64,000 nucleotides of DNA from Profftia tarda (GTDB taxonomy: Bacteria; Pseudomonadota; Gammaproteobacteria; Enterobacterales; Enterobacteriaceae): positions 1,161,796-1,225,795 of the forward strand of contig NZ_LR890047.1 in NCBI RefSeq assembly GCF_904848675.1, written 5' to 3'. Every line of letters begins with the position of its first letter. Within the stretch, counting starts at the first letter, position 1. The notes beneath the pieces are model-generated. The model saw only the letters and a list, made by a program, of their open reading frames with translations. It was not told where the DNA came from and did no database searches. Below are positions 51,377 through 61,382 of the stretch, one piece after another. The translations under genes were made by a program, and so were the position numbers.

Positions 51377-52120
51377 ATGAAATATATAATTAAAGCATAT
51401 GTTATTGTTCTCCTTCTCACGCCGATCATCAGTTATCCTGCACTTGCAAAACAACTTATCGTAGCTACAGATACAGCATTTGTTCCTTTTGAATTTAAAA
51501 AGGGTGACAAATATGTTGGATTTGATATTGATATATGGAATGCCATAGCTAAGCATTTGAACCTTTCTTATAGCATAAATCCTATGGATTTTAGTGGAAT
51601 TATTCCTGGCTTACAAACCCGTAATATTGATCTAGCATTAGCAGGCATTAGTATCACTAACGAACGAGCAAAAGAGATTTCTTTTTCTGAAGGATACTAT
51701 AATAGCGGTTTGCAAATTATAGTAAAAAAAGACAATAAGGAAATTAAAAGTATTGAGGATCTGGAAGGAAAAATACTAGCAGTCAAGAGTGGTACGGAGA
51801 GTGTTGATTACGCTAGAGCCCACATAAAAACCAAAGTACTTCGTCAGTTTCCCAATATCAATAACGCTTATCTTGAGCTAGGATCTGGCAACGCAGATGC
51901 TGTATTGCACGATACTCCAAACATACTCTACTTTATAAAAACTATAGGTCATGATCAATTCAAAACTGTAGGAGATTCTCTCGAATCTCGCCAGTACGGT
52001 ATAGCTTTTCCTAAAAATAGCCCTCTGCATAAACAAGTGAATGACGCGCTTAAAACCCTTCGTGATAACGGAACTTACAATAAAATATACAAAAGATGGT
52101 TTGATGTAGAAGTAAAATAA
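51377..52120 (+). CDS. glnH: GlnH, periplasmic glutamine-binding protein
   Basis: Captures glutamine in the periplasm and delivers it to GlnPQ. The 247-residue precursor (248 in E. coli) has a signal peptide with hydrophobic core at about 7-17 and a likely cut after PALA (residue 24). The mature part carries the family motifs FVPFEFKKGDKYVGFDIDIWNAI, DLALAGISIT, VKSGTES, DAVLHDTPN and KTLRDNGTYNKIYKRWF. AAGGAG precedes the ATG. A full glutamine uptake system implies that glutamine reaches this cell from its surroundings. Confidence 0.97.
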   Translation: MKYIIKAYVIVLLLTPIISYPALAKQLIVATDTAFVPFEFKKGDKYVGFDIDIWNAIAKHLNLSYSINPMDFSGIIPGLQTRNIDLALAGISITNERAKEISFSEGYYNSGLQIIVKKDNKEIKSIEDLEGKILAVKSGTESVDYARAHIKTKVLRQFPNINNAYLELGSGNADAVLHDTPNILYFIKTIGHDQFKTVGDSLESRQYGIAFPKNSPLHKQVNDALKTLRDNGTYNKIYKRWFDVEVK

Positions 52121-52506
52121 AATTTAAAAGTATTCTGAAATATCTTGTTTTATTGATATAAAATAAGATTTGTTTATAAAACATAATTAACCAGTATTTT
52201 ACAAAGATGGAATATGATTCGGAATATAGAGAATCATAACTATTTTTTATGATGAAATAAAGTAATCTCATATTTCATGACTGAAAATTTTCAATAGAAT
52301 CACATAATATCCATTTTAAGTACTTGGCAATATCAATTCAATAAATACATACATTTGTATTGTACTGTTATCAACATCTAGTTTCTTCAATATATTACTT
52401 GATAAGAAAGGCTCACTATTACATCATATTCATAGTTATTAATTAATATTTATTATTCTTTTATATGAAATCTTTTATATTGAATCAATTTTAAGGAGAA
52501 TAAAAC
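52121..52506. other. Spacer between glnH and glnP
   Basis: 386 AT-rich bases with no gene and no strong hairpin. It is longer than in E. coli, but the genes are probably still one operon. Confidence 0.45.
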
Positions 52507-53175
52507 ATGCAGTTTGATTTTAGCGCTATTTGGGATGCCATTCCTATCCTGCTCGAAGGTGCTAAGCTGACTTTATGGATTTCAGTTTTAGGTCTAATTG
52601 GTGGTATAACAATCGGTCTATTAATAGGGCTTGCGCGCTCTTATAGCAACTGGTTAAGCAACCATATTGCACTAGTATTTATTGAAGTAATTCGTGGTAC
52701 TCCTATCGTTGTCCAGGTTATGTTCATATACTTTGCATTGCCAATGATATTGCGTATTTTCACTTACATTCGCATTGATCCACTGACAGCAGCTATTGTG
52801 ACCATTATGATTAACTCTGGTGCATATATTGCAGAAATTACTCGTGGGGCCGTGTTATCTATTCACAAAGGATTCCATCAAGCTGGATTAGCATTAGGTC
52901 TTTCTAAGTGTGATACCCTCCGCTATGTTATTATGCCATTGGCCTTGAGACGCATGCTACCACCATTAGGCAACCAGTGGATTGTAAGTATTAAAGATAC
53001 ATCACTGTTCATGGTGATTGGTGTAGCTGAATTAACACGTCAAGGGGAAGAGATTATTGCCGGAAACTTTCGTGCTATGGAAATTTGGAGCACAGTAGCC
53101 GTCATGTACCTAATGATTACACTAACTCTGAGCTATATATTACGTTGTCTAGAAAGAAGATTAAAAATAATATGA
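52507..53175 (+). CDS. glnP: GlnP, glutamine ABC transporter permease
   Basis: Inner-membrane permease of the HisM/GlnP type. The 222 residues (219 in E. coli) contain about five membrane helices and the EAA loop that docks on the ATPase, seen as HQAGLALGLSKCDTLRYVIMPLA at about 126-148. RGTPIVVQVMFIYFALP is also well conserved. AAGGAG lies 8 bases before the ATG. Its stop overlaps the glnQ start by 4 bases (ATGA). Confidence 0.97.
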   Translation: MQFDFSAIWDAIPILLEGAKLTLWISVLGLIGGITIGLLIGLARSYSNWLSNHIALVFIEVIRGTPIVVQVMFIYFALPMILRIFTYIRIDPLTAAIVTIMINSGAYIAEITRGAVLSIHKGFHQAGLALGLSKCDTLRYVIMPLALRRMLPPLGNQWIVSIKDTSLFMVIGVAELTRQGEEIIAGNFRAMEIWSTVAVMYLMITLTLSYILRCLERRLKII

Positions 53176-53894
53176 TTACATTTAAACATGTTGGTAAACG
53201 CTTCGGTCAGACCGCAGTTCTGCATGATATTAACTTGGATATCAAACAGGGAGAAATAGTTTTTATAATCGGCCCATCAGGTTCGGGGAAATCAACTCTG
53301 CTACACTGTATCAATAAACTTGAAGAAATCAGCTCAGGACAGCTGCTAGTCGACGGTATAGATGTCAATTCTCCAAAAGTGGACGAGCGCTTAATTCGTC
53401 AGGAATCAGGAATGGTTTTTCAGCAGTTTTATCTATTTCCTCACCTTACAGCGCTCGAAAATGTTATGTTTGGACCTACTCGCGTGCGTCAGATGAAAAA
53501 AGAAAAATCAGAACAACGTGCACGTAATCTACTAGCAAAAGTTGGTCTTTCTAAGCTAGTAGATCGATATCCTTCTGAACTCTCTGGGGGACAGCAACAA
53601 CGTGTAGCTATTGCACGTGCGTTAGCTATTCAACCCAAAATGATGCTATTTGATGAACCAACCTCTGCACTAGATCCTGAATTAAGACATGAGGTATTAA
53701 CAGTCATTCAAGATCTAGCAAGAGAAGGAATGACAATGGTTATTGTCACGCACGAAATTAGATTTGCACAAAAAGTAGCATCACGTCTAATCTTCATAGA
53801 CCAAGGTAGAATTACCGAAGACGGAGCACCTGACGAACTAATTAATCGTCCATTAAGTAATCGTCTTCGCGATTTCCTAGAGCACGTCTATTAA
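53172..53894 (+). CDS. glnQ: GlnQ, glutamine ABC transporter ATPase
   Basis: ATP-hydrolysing subunit of glutamine import. The ATG at 53172 (MITFKHVGKRFG) overlaps the glnP stop and gives exactly 240 residues as in E. coli. Walker A is GPSGSGKST (34-42), the signature LSGGQQQR (137-144), and Walker B MMLFDE (157-162) followed by PTSALDPELRHE and the H-loop VTHE. This is one of the most conserved proteins in the window. Confidence 0.98.
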   Translation: MITFKHVGKRFGQTAVLHDINLDIKQGEIVFIIGPSGSGKSTLLHCINKLEEISSGQLLVDGIDVNSPKVDERLIRQESGMVFQQFYLFPHLTALENVMFGPTRVRQMKKEKSEQRARNLLAKVGLSKLVDRYPSELSGGQQQRVAIARALAIQPKMMLFDEPTSALDPELRHEVLTVIQDLAREGMTMVIVTHEIRFAQKVASRLIFIDQGRITEDGAPDELINRPLSNRLRDFLEHVY

Positions 53895-54260
53895 TAAAAC
53901 AACGGAACTTACCTCTATAATCTCTATTAAGATCATATTGGTTTGTATAAGAACAGGAATATAAACAGCATAAATATTAAATTTATTCATACTAATGCTT
54001 GATTTTATCTATACACAGTATATAGAAGAAATGATCTAAAGAACTATAAATATATTAAGAAAAAATCAGTAATTTTAGAGATTGAAATTACTACTATCTC
54101 TTATTTTAAACTAATCTTTATATATATTGTTGTGCTCGGATCTAAGGATATAAAAAGTATAAGAAAAATATACATGATCACTAGATATGCATCTATATAG
54201 TATAATTTTTAAAATACAAGTACAGAATTTAATCTGTACGATGTTTATCTTCTAATCAAA
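53895..54260. other. Spacer between convergent glnQ and hemF
   Basis: AT-rich. An 8-bp stem AGTAATTT/AAATTACT (54068-54075 with 54085-54092) about 170 bases past glnQ could be a terminator, with no real T-run. Nothing else seen. Confidence 0.4.
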
Positions 54261-55190
54261 TTACTCGTCTTGAAGCCAGTCTTGAACAGGTAAAAAATCA
54301 CGCTCTAACACAGATTCCGGAGAATCAGGTGCTGCATGAAAATTATACTCCCAACGCACTAATGGTGGCATTGAAATGAGAATTGATTCGGTGCGTCCAT
54401 GAGTTTGCAGGCCAAACAAAGTACCTCGATCCCACAATAAATTAAATTCTACATATCGTCCGCGGCGGTATAGCTGGAACTGACGCTCACGAGCAGTAAA
54501 TCTTATATCTTTACGCTTGGTTACAATATCTAAATAAGGCGCGCTAAAGCCAGTGCAAACATCCTGCGTAAAAGAAAAACAATCAAAAAAATTTGGAGTA
54601 TTTAAATCATCAAAAAATAAGCCACCAACACCTCGTGCTTCCTGACGATGTCTGAGATAAAAATATTCATCACACCATTTCTTATATCGCGGATAAACAT
54701 CTTGACCAAAAGGCAAGCATAGATCGCGCGCGGCGCGGTGCCAGTGCACGACATCTTCCTTAAAAGGATAAAAAGGAGTTAGATCGAATCCTCCACCAAA
54801 CCACCATACTGGATCACTGCCATCTTTTTCAGAAATAAAAAAACGTACATTAGCATGGCTAGCAGGTACATATGGATTCAGCGGATGAATTACTACGGAT
54901 AAGCCAATAGCTTCAAATTTACAGCCTACTAATTCAGGACGATGAGTAGTGGCAGAAGAGGGTAAGCCTCTGCCACTAATGTGAGAGAAGTTAACCCCGG
55001 CTTGTTCAAAAACTTTCCCTTGGGTAAGAATACGAGTACGACCAGTGCCATCTTCACGCTGCCATATCTCCTCATGAAATAAGGATCTACCATCAGCAAT
55101 AGCAATCTGATTGCTAATATACTCTTGTTGATGGAGAAAAAAATTTTTTACTTGTGATGAATAAGACTGACTCATAAGGTTGCCGATCAT
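54261..55190 (-). CDS. hemF: HemF, oxygen-dependent coproporphyrinogen-III oxidase
   Basis: Decarboxylates two propionates of coproporphyrinogen III to vinyls, using O2, to give protoporphyrinogen IX, the substrate of HemG. The 309-residue frame (299 in E. coli) has the signature blocks GVNFSHISG, HPLNPYVPASHANVRFF, WWFGGGFDLTPFYPF, HWHRAARDLCLPFG, RRGRYVEFNLLWDRGTLFGLQT and SMPPLVRWEY. The start may be at 55190 or five codons on at 55175; neither has a clear ribosome site. Using the oxygen-dependent form implies an oxygenated habitat. Confidence 0.97.
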   Translation of the reverse strand: MIGNLMSQSYSSQVKNFFLHQQEYISNQIAIADGRSLFHEEIWQREDGTGRTRILTQGKVFEQAGVNFSHISGRGLPSSATTHRPELVGCKFEAIGLSVVIHPLNPYVPASHANVRFFISEKDGSDPVWWFGGGFDLTPFYPFKEDVVHWHRAARDLCLPFGQDVYPRYKKWCDEYFYLRHRQEARGVGGLFFDDLNTPNFFDCFSFTQDVCTGFSAPYLDIVTKRKDIRFTARERQFQLYRRGRYVEFNLLWDRGTLFGLQTHGRTESILISMPPLVRWEYNFHAAPDSPESVLERDFLPVQDWLQDE

Positions 55191-57101
55191 AATTAAATTG
55201 ATTGAAAAGTATCCATGAAATTAATCTAAATATGCACAAAAGATCAGCAATTATGGAGAAAGAAATATTTTCTACGCAATATTATTTTAGCATTATATTC
55301 AGAATAAGGGCGCGAGTGAGTATTTATCATATTTTTAGATATCTAACAGATAGAGCTTTAAAAATATAAACATTCTTATATTAATGCTATGCAAATATAC
55401 TGAATCAGTCGATTCTAATTTTTATTAGTATTCGTAGGTAGCATTCAAAGTATTTCAGGATACTAATGTTAGTGAGTATATAAAATATTTGATTATAACG
55501 TAATACTACATTTGAACAACTATAATCTTGCAAATGATTTATATCACAGGAAATACAAATATATTAGCTGAAGGAGTATTCATTCGAATGATATTTGGCA
55601 GGTTCTTGAATGATCACGATTGTTCTGGATAATTTTTATTATATATATTTATCTATTCAATGTATTATTTTGGTATCTAATAGCTTTGTGCTATTATATT
55701 TTATGTCTATAGCCTTCATTTTTTATGCAAGAATATTCCGTATCTTTAAAAGATAATTATGTATTTACTCTTTGTGTTAAGGCTCCGTATATGAATAGAA
55801 TCTAAAAATAGCACTCATCATGCAATAAAAAGATCAAATTTTTTATTGATATTATATCCTTCAAAACTTGCATGGATGTAATAATGATAATGAAGCTAAC
55901 GAAAACTAGATCAAATAATATACTCAAGATATGTCGTTAAAACACACAAAGTTAGTCTACCTTGAAATACAATTATATTCATTAACCATACACCTAATCT
56001 GCTATAAATATAAATTATTTGTATTTCTTAATAGAAATTAAATTATTAATTAATTAATTCTTCCATAAGAAATGATTAATACTGCAGATATTTATATGGC
56101 ATTCATTTTTACTAATGGTTAAATAATATAATAGACTATATCATATACTATGATTAATCATAAATCAAAATTATTAATATATAACTTATCACAAAGATAG
56201 GTTATATCTCATTTTAGTGAGCATATAATCTATCAACTATCATATTAATATTATTAATTATAGAGTGACTAAACAGAATCATTATGAATGTAATCAAGAT
56301 TATCTAGATGAATAATCTATTATTATTTTAGTGATAAGAACTATTTTGTATTTCAAAGAAATATTGCCTATTTACGCCAGCTTGATAATCCTTATTTTTA
56401 GTGCGTAATAAATAGTGAAATAATCATAGACAAAAAGAAGATGTTGATACAATAGATCTATATTTCTATTAAAAAAGCTTATAATAATCATAAAATATTT
56501 ATGAATGACATATGTATTATTTTAATACAAATAACAGATAGAAGGATTTTAAAATATTAATTTTATATTATAACTTTATAGCTAATTACTATAATACTCA
56601 TATAATAAATATTTAGCATGATTCTTGTATAAGAAAATAAATAAAAATTATTAGTCATAAAAATTATATATTAGAATACATCGCATACATTAAGATTGAA
56701 TCTTTCTCAAATAAGATCTTAAATACAAAATAATGCTTATAATTCCTAGTTATAAACTATCGACCACCATATCATTGTTCCTGATAAATGATTGCTATAA
56801 TTAAAATTTAATATTTATTATCTGAGACGATATATAAATAATTATCTAAAATATCTGTACTATGAGATGATTATCTATTACATAGTATTTTGGAAAACAA
56901 AAATAGAGCTTTAGAGCTTTAGAGCTTTAGAGCTTTAGAGCTTTAGAGCTTTAGAGCTTTAGAGCTTATGTTATTATTAAATTTAATCATAATTCTTACT
57001 CACTATTAGTTATATAATATACATTTTATAAAAATACAAATAATTTAACTGTTATATAATAAAAGACTTAAATGTCTTACATATTGAATATAGATAATAT
57101 T
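55191..57101. other. 1.9-kb AT-rich spacer
   Basis: No gene recognised. It contains the octamer tandem repeat at 56904-56967 and simple AT runs such as repeated TTAA near 56040. Confidence 0.55.
56904..56967. repeat. Tandem repeat: eight perfect copies of TAGAGCTT
   Basis: Eight uninterrupted, identical 8-bp units span 64 bases, 134 bases past the orn stop. It is a microsatellite-like array likely to vary in copy number by slippage. No open frame runs through it and no gene start is near, so phase variation of a protein is unlikely. Confidence 0.97.
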
Positions 57102-57647
57102 TTAAGTCTGAATAAAATGTTCACGATAATAAGATAGCTCAGCGATTGATGCACGAATATCATCCAATGCTCGATGAGTAATGCGTTTCTCGAATCCTAA
57201 TAAAATTTCTGGTTTCCAGCGACGCACTAATTCTTTTACTGTACTAACATCAAGGTAACGATAGTGGAAATACTTCTCCAACTTAGGCATATAGCGGAAT
57301 AAGAAACGACGATCGTGTCCGACACTATTACCGCAAATAGGAGAAACCCCTTTTGGAACCCACTGACTCAAAAAATCAATATTTCTTTGTTCCGCGGTGT
57401 CTGTATCGATCGTGCTAGCTTTTACTCTCGATATTAAGCCATTATTCATGTGAGTGCGTGTGTTCCATGCATCCATTATTGCAAGATGTTCGTCGGGCTG
57501 ATAAACAGTAATGACAGGTCCCTCCGCAAGCAGTTTTAAATTAGCATCGGTTACTAGAGTTGCAATTTCTATGATCCTATGTACTTCAGGATCTAGTCCT
57601 GTCATCTCTAGATCTATCCATATTAAATTTTTTTCAATTTCATTCAT
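57102..57647 (-). CDS. orn: Orn, oligoribonuclease
   Basis: 3'-5' exoribonuclease of the DEDDh type that degrades short RNA fragments and is essential in E. coli. All 181 residues align; E. coli has the same length. Active-site residues are visible in WIDLEMTGLD (Asp12, Glu14), NSVGHDRRFL and HRALDDIRASI. It is divergent from rsgA with 191 bases between, as in E. coli. Confidence 0.98.
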   Translation of the reverse strand: MNEIEKNLIWIDLEMTGLDPEVHRIIEIATLVTDANLKLLAEGPVITVYQPDEHLAIMDAWNTRTHMNNGLISRVKASTIDTDTAEQRNIDFLSQWVPKGVSPICGNSVGHDRRFLFRYMPKLEKYFHYRYLDVSTVKELVRRWKPEILLGFEKRITHRALDDIRASIAELSYYREHFIQT

Positions 57648-57820
57648 TTGAGATTATCAGTTGTTATGAAGTGTTAAGAGGTTATATTGTTTACCGTGAT
57701 AAAAACAATTATATCATTTAAGTGCAAGTGCATTTTAATATTATCTTTCATATTTATTTACTTAGTTATGGTATCAGAATATGCATGTAAATAAGTTTAA
57801 ACAAATTAGTAACTCTAAAT

Positions 57821-57846
57821 GAGGATAAGTGAGGATAAGTGAGTAA
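57821..57846 (+). promoter_or_regulatory. Duplicated ribosome site and start of rsgA
   Basis: GAGGATAAGT occurs twice in tandem (57821-57830, 57831-57840). Each GAGGA is followed by a GTG. The second GTG (57839) starts rsgA. The first (57829) opens a five-codon frame, GTG AGG ATA AGT GAG TAA, ending inside rsgA at 57846. Initiation at the first site could tune rsgA translation. Confidence 0.7.
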
Positions 57847-58846
57847 AAAAAGACTATCTAGAAACCAAAAACAAAGAATGAAGACAATAAACATGAATCT
57901 CCTTGCAAAAAACAATAATTCATTAGAAATGGATTATTGTTCTTTTAGCGAGCAACAAGAGGGGATAATTATCTGCATGTTTGGCAACCATGCAGATCTT
58001 AAAGATACTTATGGTATAGAACATAGGTGTCATATTCGTCGTACTATTCAATCACTAGTAACTGGTGACCGTGTTTTATGGCGCGCCGGAACTAGACCGC
58101 TAATGAAAGGGGTAATAGAAGCTGTGCATGAGCGTCAGTCAGTTCTCATGCAGTCTGATTGTGATGCAGCATCAAGGCCTATGGCAGCTAATATTAACCA
58201 AATTGTGATAGTTTTATCGATTTTTCCTCGGCTATCGCTCGATCTTATAGATAAGTATCTGGTTGCCTGCGAAACCATAAAAATTGAGCCATTAATAGTG
58301 CTCAATAAAATTGATTTAATAGGTGATCGACCTAGTGATCTAATAGAAGAAGCAATCGATATATATCGCCGTATTGGATATCGTATCCTAATTCTTTCAA
58401 GTAACACAAAACAGGGAATTACTGCATTAAAAAATGAACTTGCAGAGCGTATTAGTATTTTTATCGGTCAATCAGGAGTAGGTAAATCTACTTTAATAAA
58501 CTCTATAATTCCAGGGTTTCCTCATCCTATTATAATCGGTTCAGGATCACAATACTCCAGTTTAGGTACCCACACTACAACGGCTACTCGTCTATATGAT
58601 TTTCCACAAGGAGGTAATCTCATTGATTCACCTGGAATTAGAGATTTTAGTCTGTGGCATATAGACTCAAAAAAAATTATTCTAGGTTTTATAGAATTCC
58701 GTAAATATTTAGGAACGTGTCAATTCCGAAATTGCAAACATCAGAATGATCCAGGTTGTGCACTACGCGCTGCCATCAGAGAAGGCGAAATAACCCAAGA
58801 ACGCTTTTCCAGCTATCATTCCATTATAAAAAAATATCTCAGATGA
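57839..58846 (+). CDS. rsgA: RsgA, small-subunit ribosome assembly GTPase
   Basis: Circularly permuted GTPase that checks late 30S maturation. The 335 residues (350 in E. coli) have an N-terminal OB fold (HIRRTIQSLVTGDRVLWR), then G motifs in permuted order: NKID (G4), GQSGVGKSTLIN (G1), and DSPGIRDF (G3), followed by the zinc site with FRNCKHQNDPGCAL. The start is GTG with GAGGA 4 bases upstream. The acidic C-terminal tail is shortened. psd, next in E. coli, is missing. It lies divergently from orn. Confidence 0.97.
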   Translation: MSKKRLSRNQKQRMKTINMNLLAKNNNSLEMDYCSFSEQQEGIIICMFGNHADLKDTYGIEHRCHIRRTIQSLVTGDRVLWRAGTRPLMKGVIEAVHERQSVLMQSDCDAASRPMAANINQIVIVLSIFPRLSLDLIDKYLVACETIKIEPLIVLNKIDLIGDRPSDLIEEAIDIYRRIGYRILILSSNTKQGITALKNELAERISIFIGQSGVGKSTLINSIIPGFPHPIIIGSGSQYSSLGTHTTTATRLYDFPQGGNLIDSPGIRDFSLWHIDSKKIILGFIEFRKYLGTCQFRNCKHQNDPGCALRAAIREGEITQERFSSYHSIIKKYLR

Positions 58847-60086
58847 AAAAACACAAAAAAGCTTTAAGAAAGATTAAGTAGTGCCAGTATAAAGATGATT
58901 ATTCTATAATATTATTATATTATAAGTGCAAGTATAATGAGGTAATTATTACAAATAATATTTATAAACTATGTTTACTCTATTTTTAAAAGAGAGACTA
59001 CAGTCTAGAAAACTAAAAACTCTTTATCAATAGTTACCCTGGATACCTCTCATAAAAGACATGCAGGATATTTAATATCTTAGTTTGCATTTTTATATCA
59101 GTATGCAAAAATATTTTATATAATTATAGAATTTATAAGAACAAGCAAATTAAATATTAGCACATTTTTGATAAAAATATTTGTATGCTATACGACAATA
59201 TAATTTATTATTTTATTCATCGGCCTAGTACAGTTGTTCTCATCAAAACAGCGAGGTTTTAGTGAATCAAGTAATGTTTAAGTAGAGCACTATATATCAC
59301 CTCTATTTTATCTCACGCATCTCTTAATTCAAGTATACGACTAATATACTATAAAATGATATTGCAAAGATATTTTTAGTATTTACTATTACTAGTTGCT
59401 CATAAAATGAGTATTTATTAATATTCTTAATAATTGATGGTAATCCAGTAAATTCTAGAGACTTTAAGTAGATAATTTTTATTATTATAGTTATTTTAAT
59501 GCAGGAAATCTATTGCAGCTGATATATAAACTTATTCATCACAAACAGGATAAATCATTTTATATTACCTCATAAAATGATTTTGCAGTTCAAAGATATT
59601 TATATGGATATATCGATGTAAACAATACTTAAACACTATTATATTAATAACTAAAATAAGATGCTTAATAAACATTTATTTTTATCAACCTTCATCATGT
59701 ATCTTAATAGATAACAATCAAGATAGCTAGAGATAAAATCTCCAAACACAATTAATGGTACTCAAAAAACTAATATATTAGACTGCAGATACTATTTGAT
59801 CAGAAAATGGTAAGTCAGGGAACCCATTCTCAAGTACAGTTAAATATATATCAAGGCTAGCTAATGTAGGGATATACCTTAATTATAGAGTATAGTACGA
59901 AGAATTAGTTATATGTTTAACTAAACCGAGCAGATCAATATCTTATATAAGAGTAGTAAATAATAGAATTTCTTTTAAAGAATATACTTACAGAATAACG
60001 TACTAATCTAAAGCTATTAGCTGACAACAGCTTATTATTCAAACGAAATATTACTATAAAATAATGTTATTATCTATACCATTTCC
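58847..60086. other. 1.2-kb spacer between rsgA and serS
   Basis: AT-rich, no gene recognised; psd is absent. A 9-bp stem TCATTTTAT/ATAAAATGA lies at 59555-59580. An imperfect direct repeat starting ATAAAATGAT is found at 59351 and 59572. Confidence 0.5.
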
Positions 60087-61382
60087 TTACTTTATCTTAG
60101 TAATATACTTTAAACCATTCATATATGAACACAGAACTTCCGGAACCTGAATGCGACCATCTGATTGCTGATAATTCTCAAGGACCGCAACTAAAGTACG
60201 TCCAACTGCCAAACCAGAACCATTAAGTGTATGTACAAAACGTATTTTTTTATTTTTCTTGCTCCGATAACGGGCTTGCATACGGCGAGCTTGAAAAGAT
60301 GACATGTTAGAGCATGAAGAGATTTCACGGTAAGTATTCTGCGAAGGAATCCAAACTTCTAGATCATAGGTTTTGCTAGATCCAAAACTCATATCGCCAG
60401 CAGATAACAGAACTTTCCTATACGGTAATTTCAATAACTGCAAAACTTTTTCAGCGTGACCTATTAGTTCTTCTAGTGCAAACATAGAATATTCTGGACG
60501 CACAATTTGAACTAATTCAACTTTTTCAAACTGATGCATACGAATAAGGCCGCATGTATCACGACCATAAGAACCAGCTTCAGAGCGGAAGCATGGTGTA
60601 TGTGCAATAAGTTTTATTGGTAGAGATTCTTCTTTTAGAATTTCGTCTCGTACTAAATTTGTGACAGGTACTTCAGCAGTTGGGATTAAAGAATAAGTAC
60701 TGGAGTTAGTATCTCCATCCAGTGGACGTGTATGGAATAAATCACTACTAAATTTTGGCAATTGTCCGGTGCCATATAAACTATTGCGATTAACTAGGTA
60801 AGGAACGTAAGATTCCAAGTATCCATGATTCTCAGTATGAAGATCTAACATAAAATTAGCTAATGCGCGATGCATACGTGCAATTTGCCCTTTCATTACA
60901 ACAAAGCGCGCTCCAGCTATTTTAGCTGCAGCAGCAAAATCCAGGCCTCCTGTTATTTTACCTAAGGTAACATGATCACGGACCTCAAAGTCATAGATAC
61001 GGGGATGACCCCAACAACTTACTTGTATATTTTTTGTGTCACCTACTGGTACGGAATTATCTGGAATATTAGGAATAGATAAAGAAAGATCACGAATCTT
61101 ATTTAACAAGTCAGATAAGTCTGATTTAGCTAGTTCTAGTTTCGTTCTCAATTCCTTTACTGCAATATATAGTAGTTCTGCAGATTCGCCTCGTGCTTTT
61201 GCTATCGCAATAGACTTAGAACCTGAATTAAGTTCTGCTTGTATACTTTCAACACCTACTTGCAGCACTCTTCTTCGTATTTCATATTGACGCATAGCAT
61301 CAACATCCAGTTGATATCCTCGACGAGCTAGCTTTTCAGCTACTAACTCTAACTCATGACGTAATAGGTAGGGATCTAACAT
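60087..61382 (-). CDS. serS: Seryl-tRNA synthetase
   Basis: Charges tRNA-Ser, and tRNA-Sec where present. The ATG at 61382 (MLDPYLLRHELE) with AGGA upstream gives 431 residues (430 in E. coli); the frame stays open 30 codons further, but that part is a hydrophobic AT-rich run without similarity. The N-terminal long coiled-coil arm that grips the tRNA spans about 30-100. Class II motifs follow: motif 2 with TPCFRSEAGSYGRDTCGLIRMHQFEKVE and motif 3 with NGSGLAVGRTLVAVLENYQ. In E. coli the order is lolA-rarA-serS; here rarA is gone. Confidence 0.97.
   Translation of the reverse strand: MLDPYLLRHELELVAEKLARRGYQLDVDAMRQYEIRRRVLQVGVESIQAELNSGSKSIAIAKARGESAELLYIAVKELRTKLELAKSDLSDLLNKIRDLSLSIPNIPDNSVPVGDTKNIQVSCWGHPRIYDFEVRDHVTLGKITGGLDFAAAAKIAGARFVVMKGQIARMHRALANFMLDLHTENHGYLESYVPYLVNRNSLYGTGQLPKFSSDLFHTRPLDGDTNSSTYSLIPTAEVPVTNLVRDEILKEESLPIKLIAHTPCFRSEAGSYGRDTCGLIRMHQFEKVELVQIVRPEYSMFALEELIGHAEKVLQLLKLPYRKVLLSAGDMSFGSSKTYDLEVWIPSQNTYREISSCSNMSSFQARRMQARYRSKKNKKIRFVHTLNGSGLAVGRTLVAVLENYQQSDGRIQVPEVLCSYMNGLKYITKIK

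Noticed and set aside
56904..56967. CRISPR-like array
   Set aside because: The units are 8 bp and directly adjacent with no spacers; it is a simple tandem repeat.
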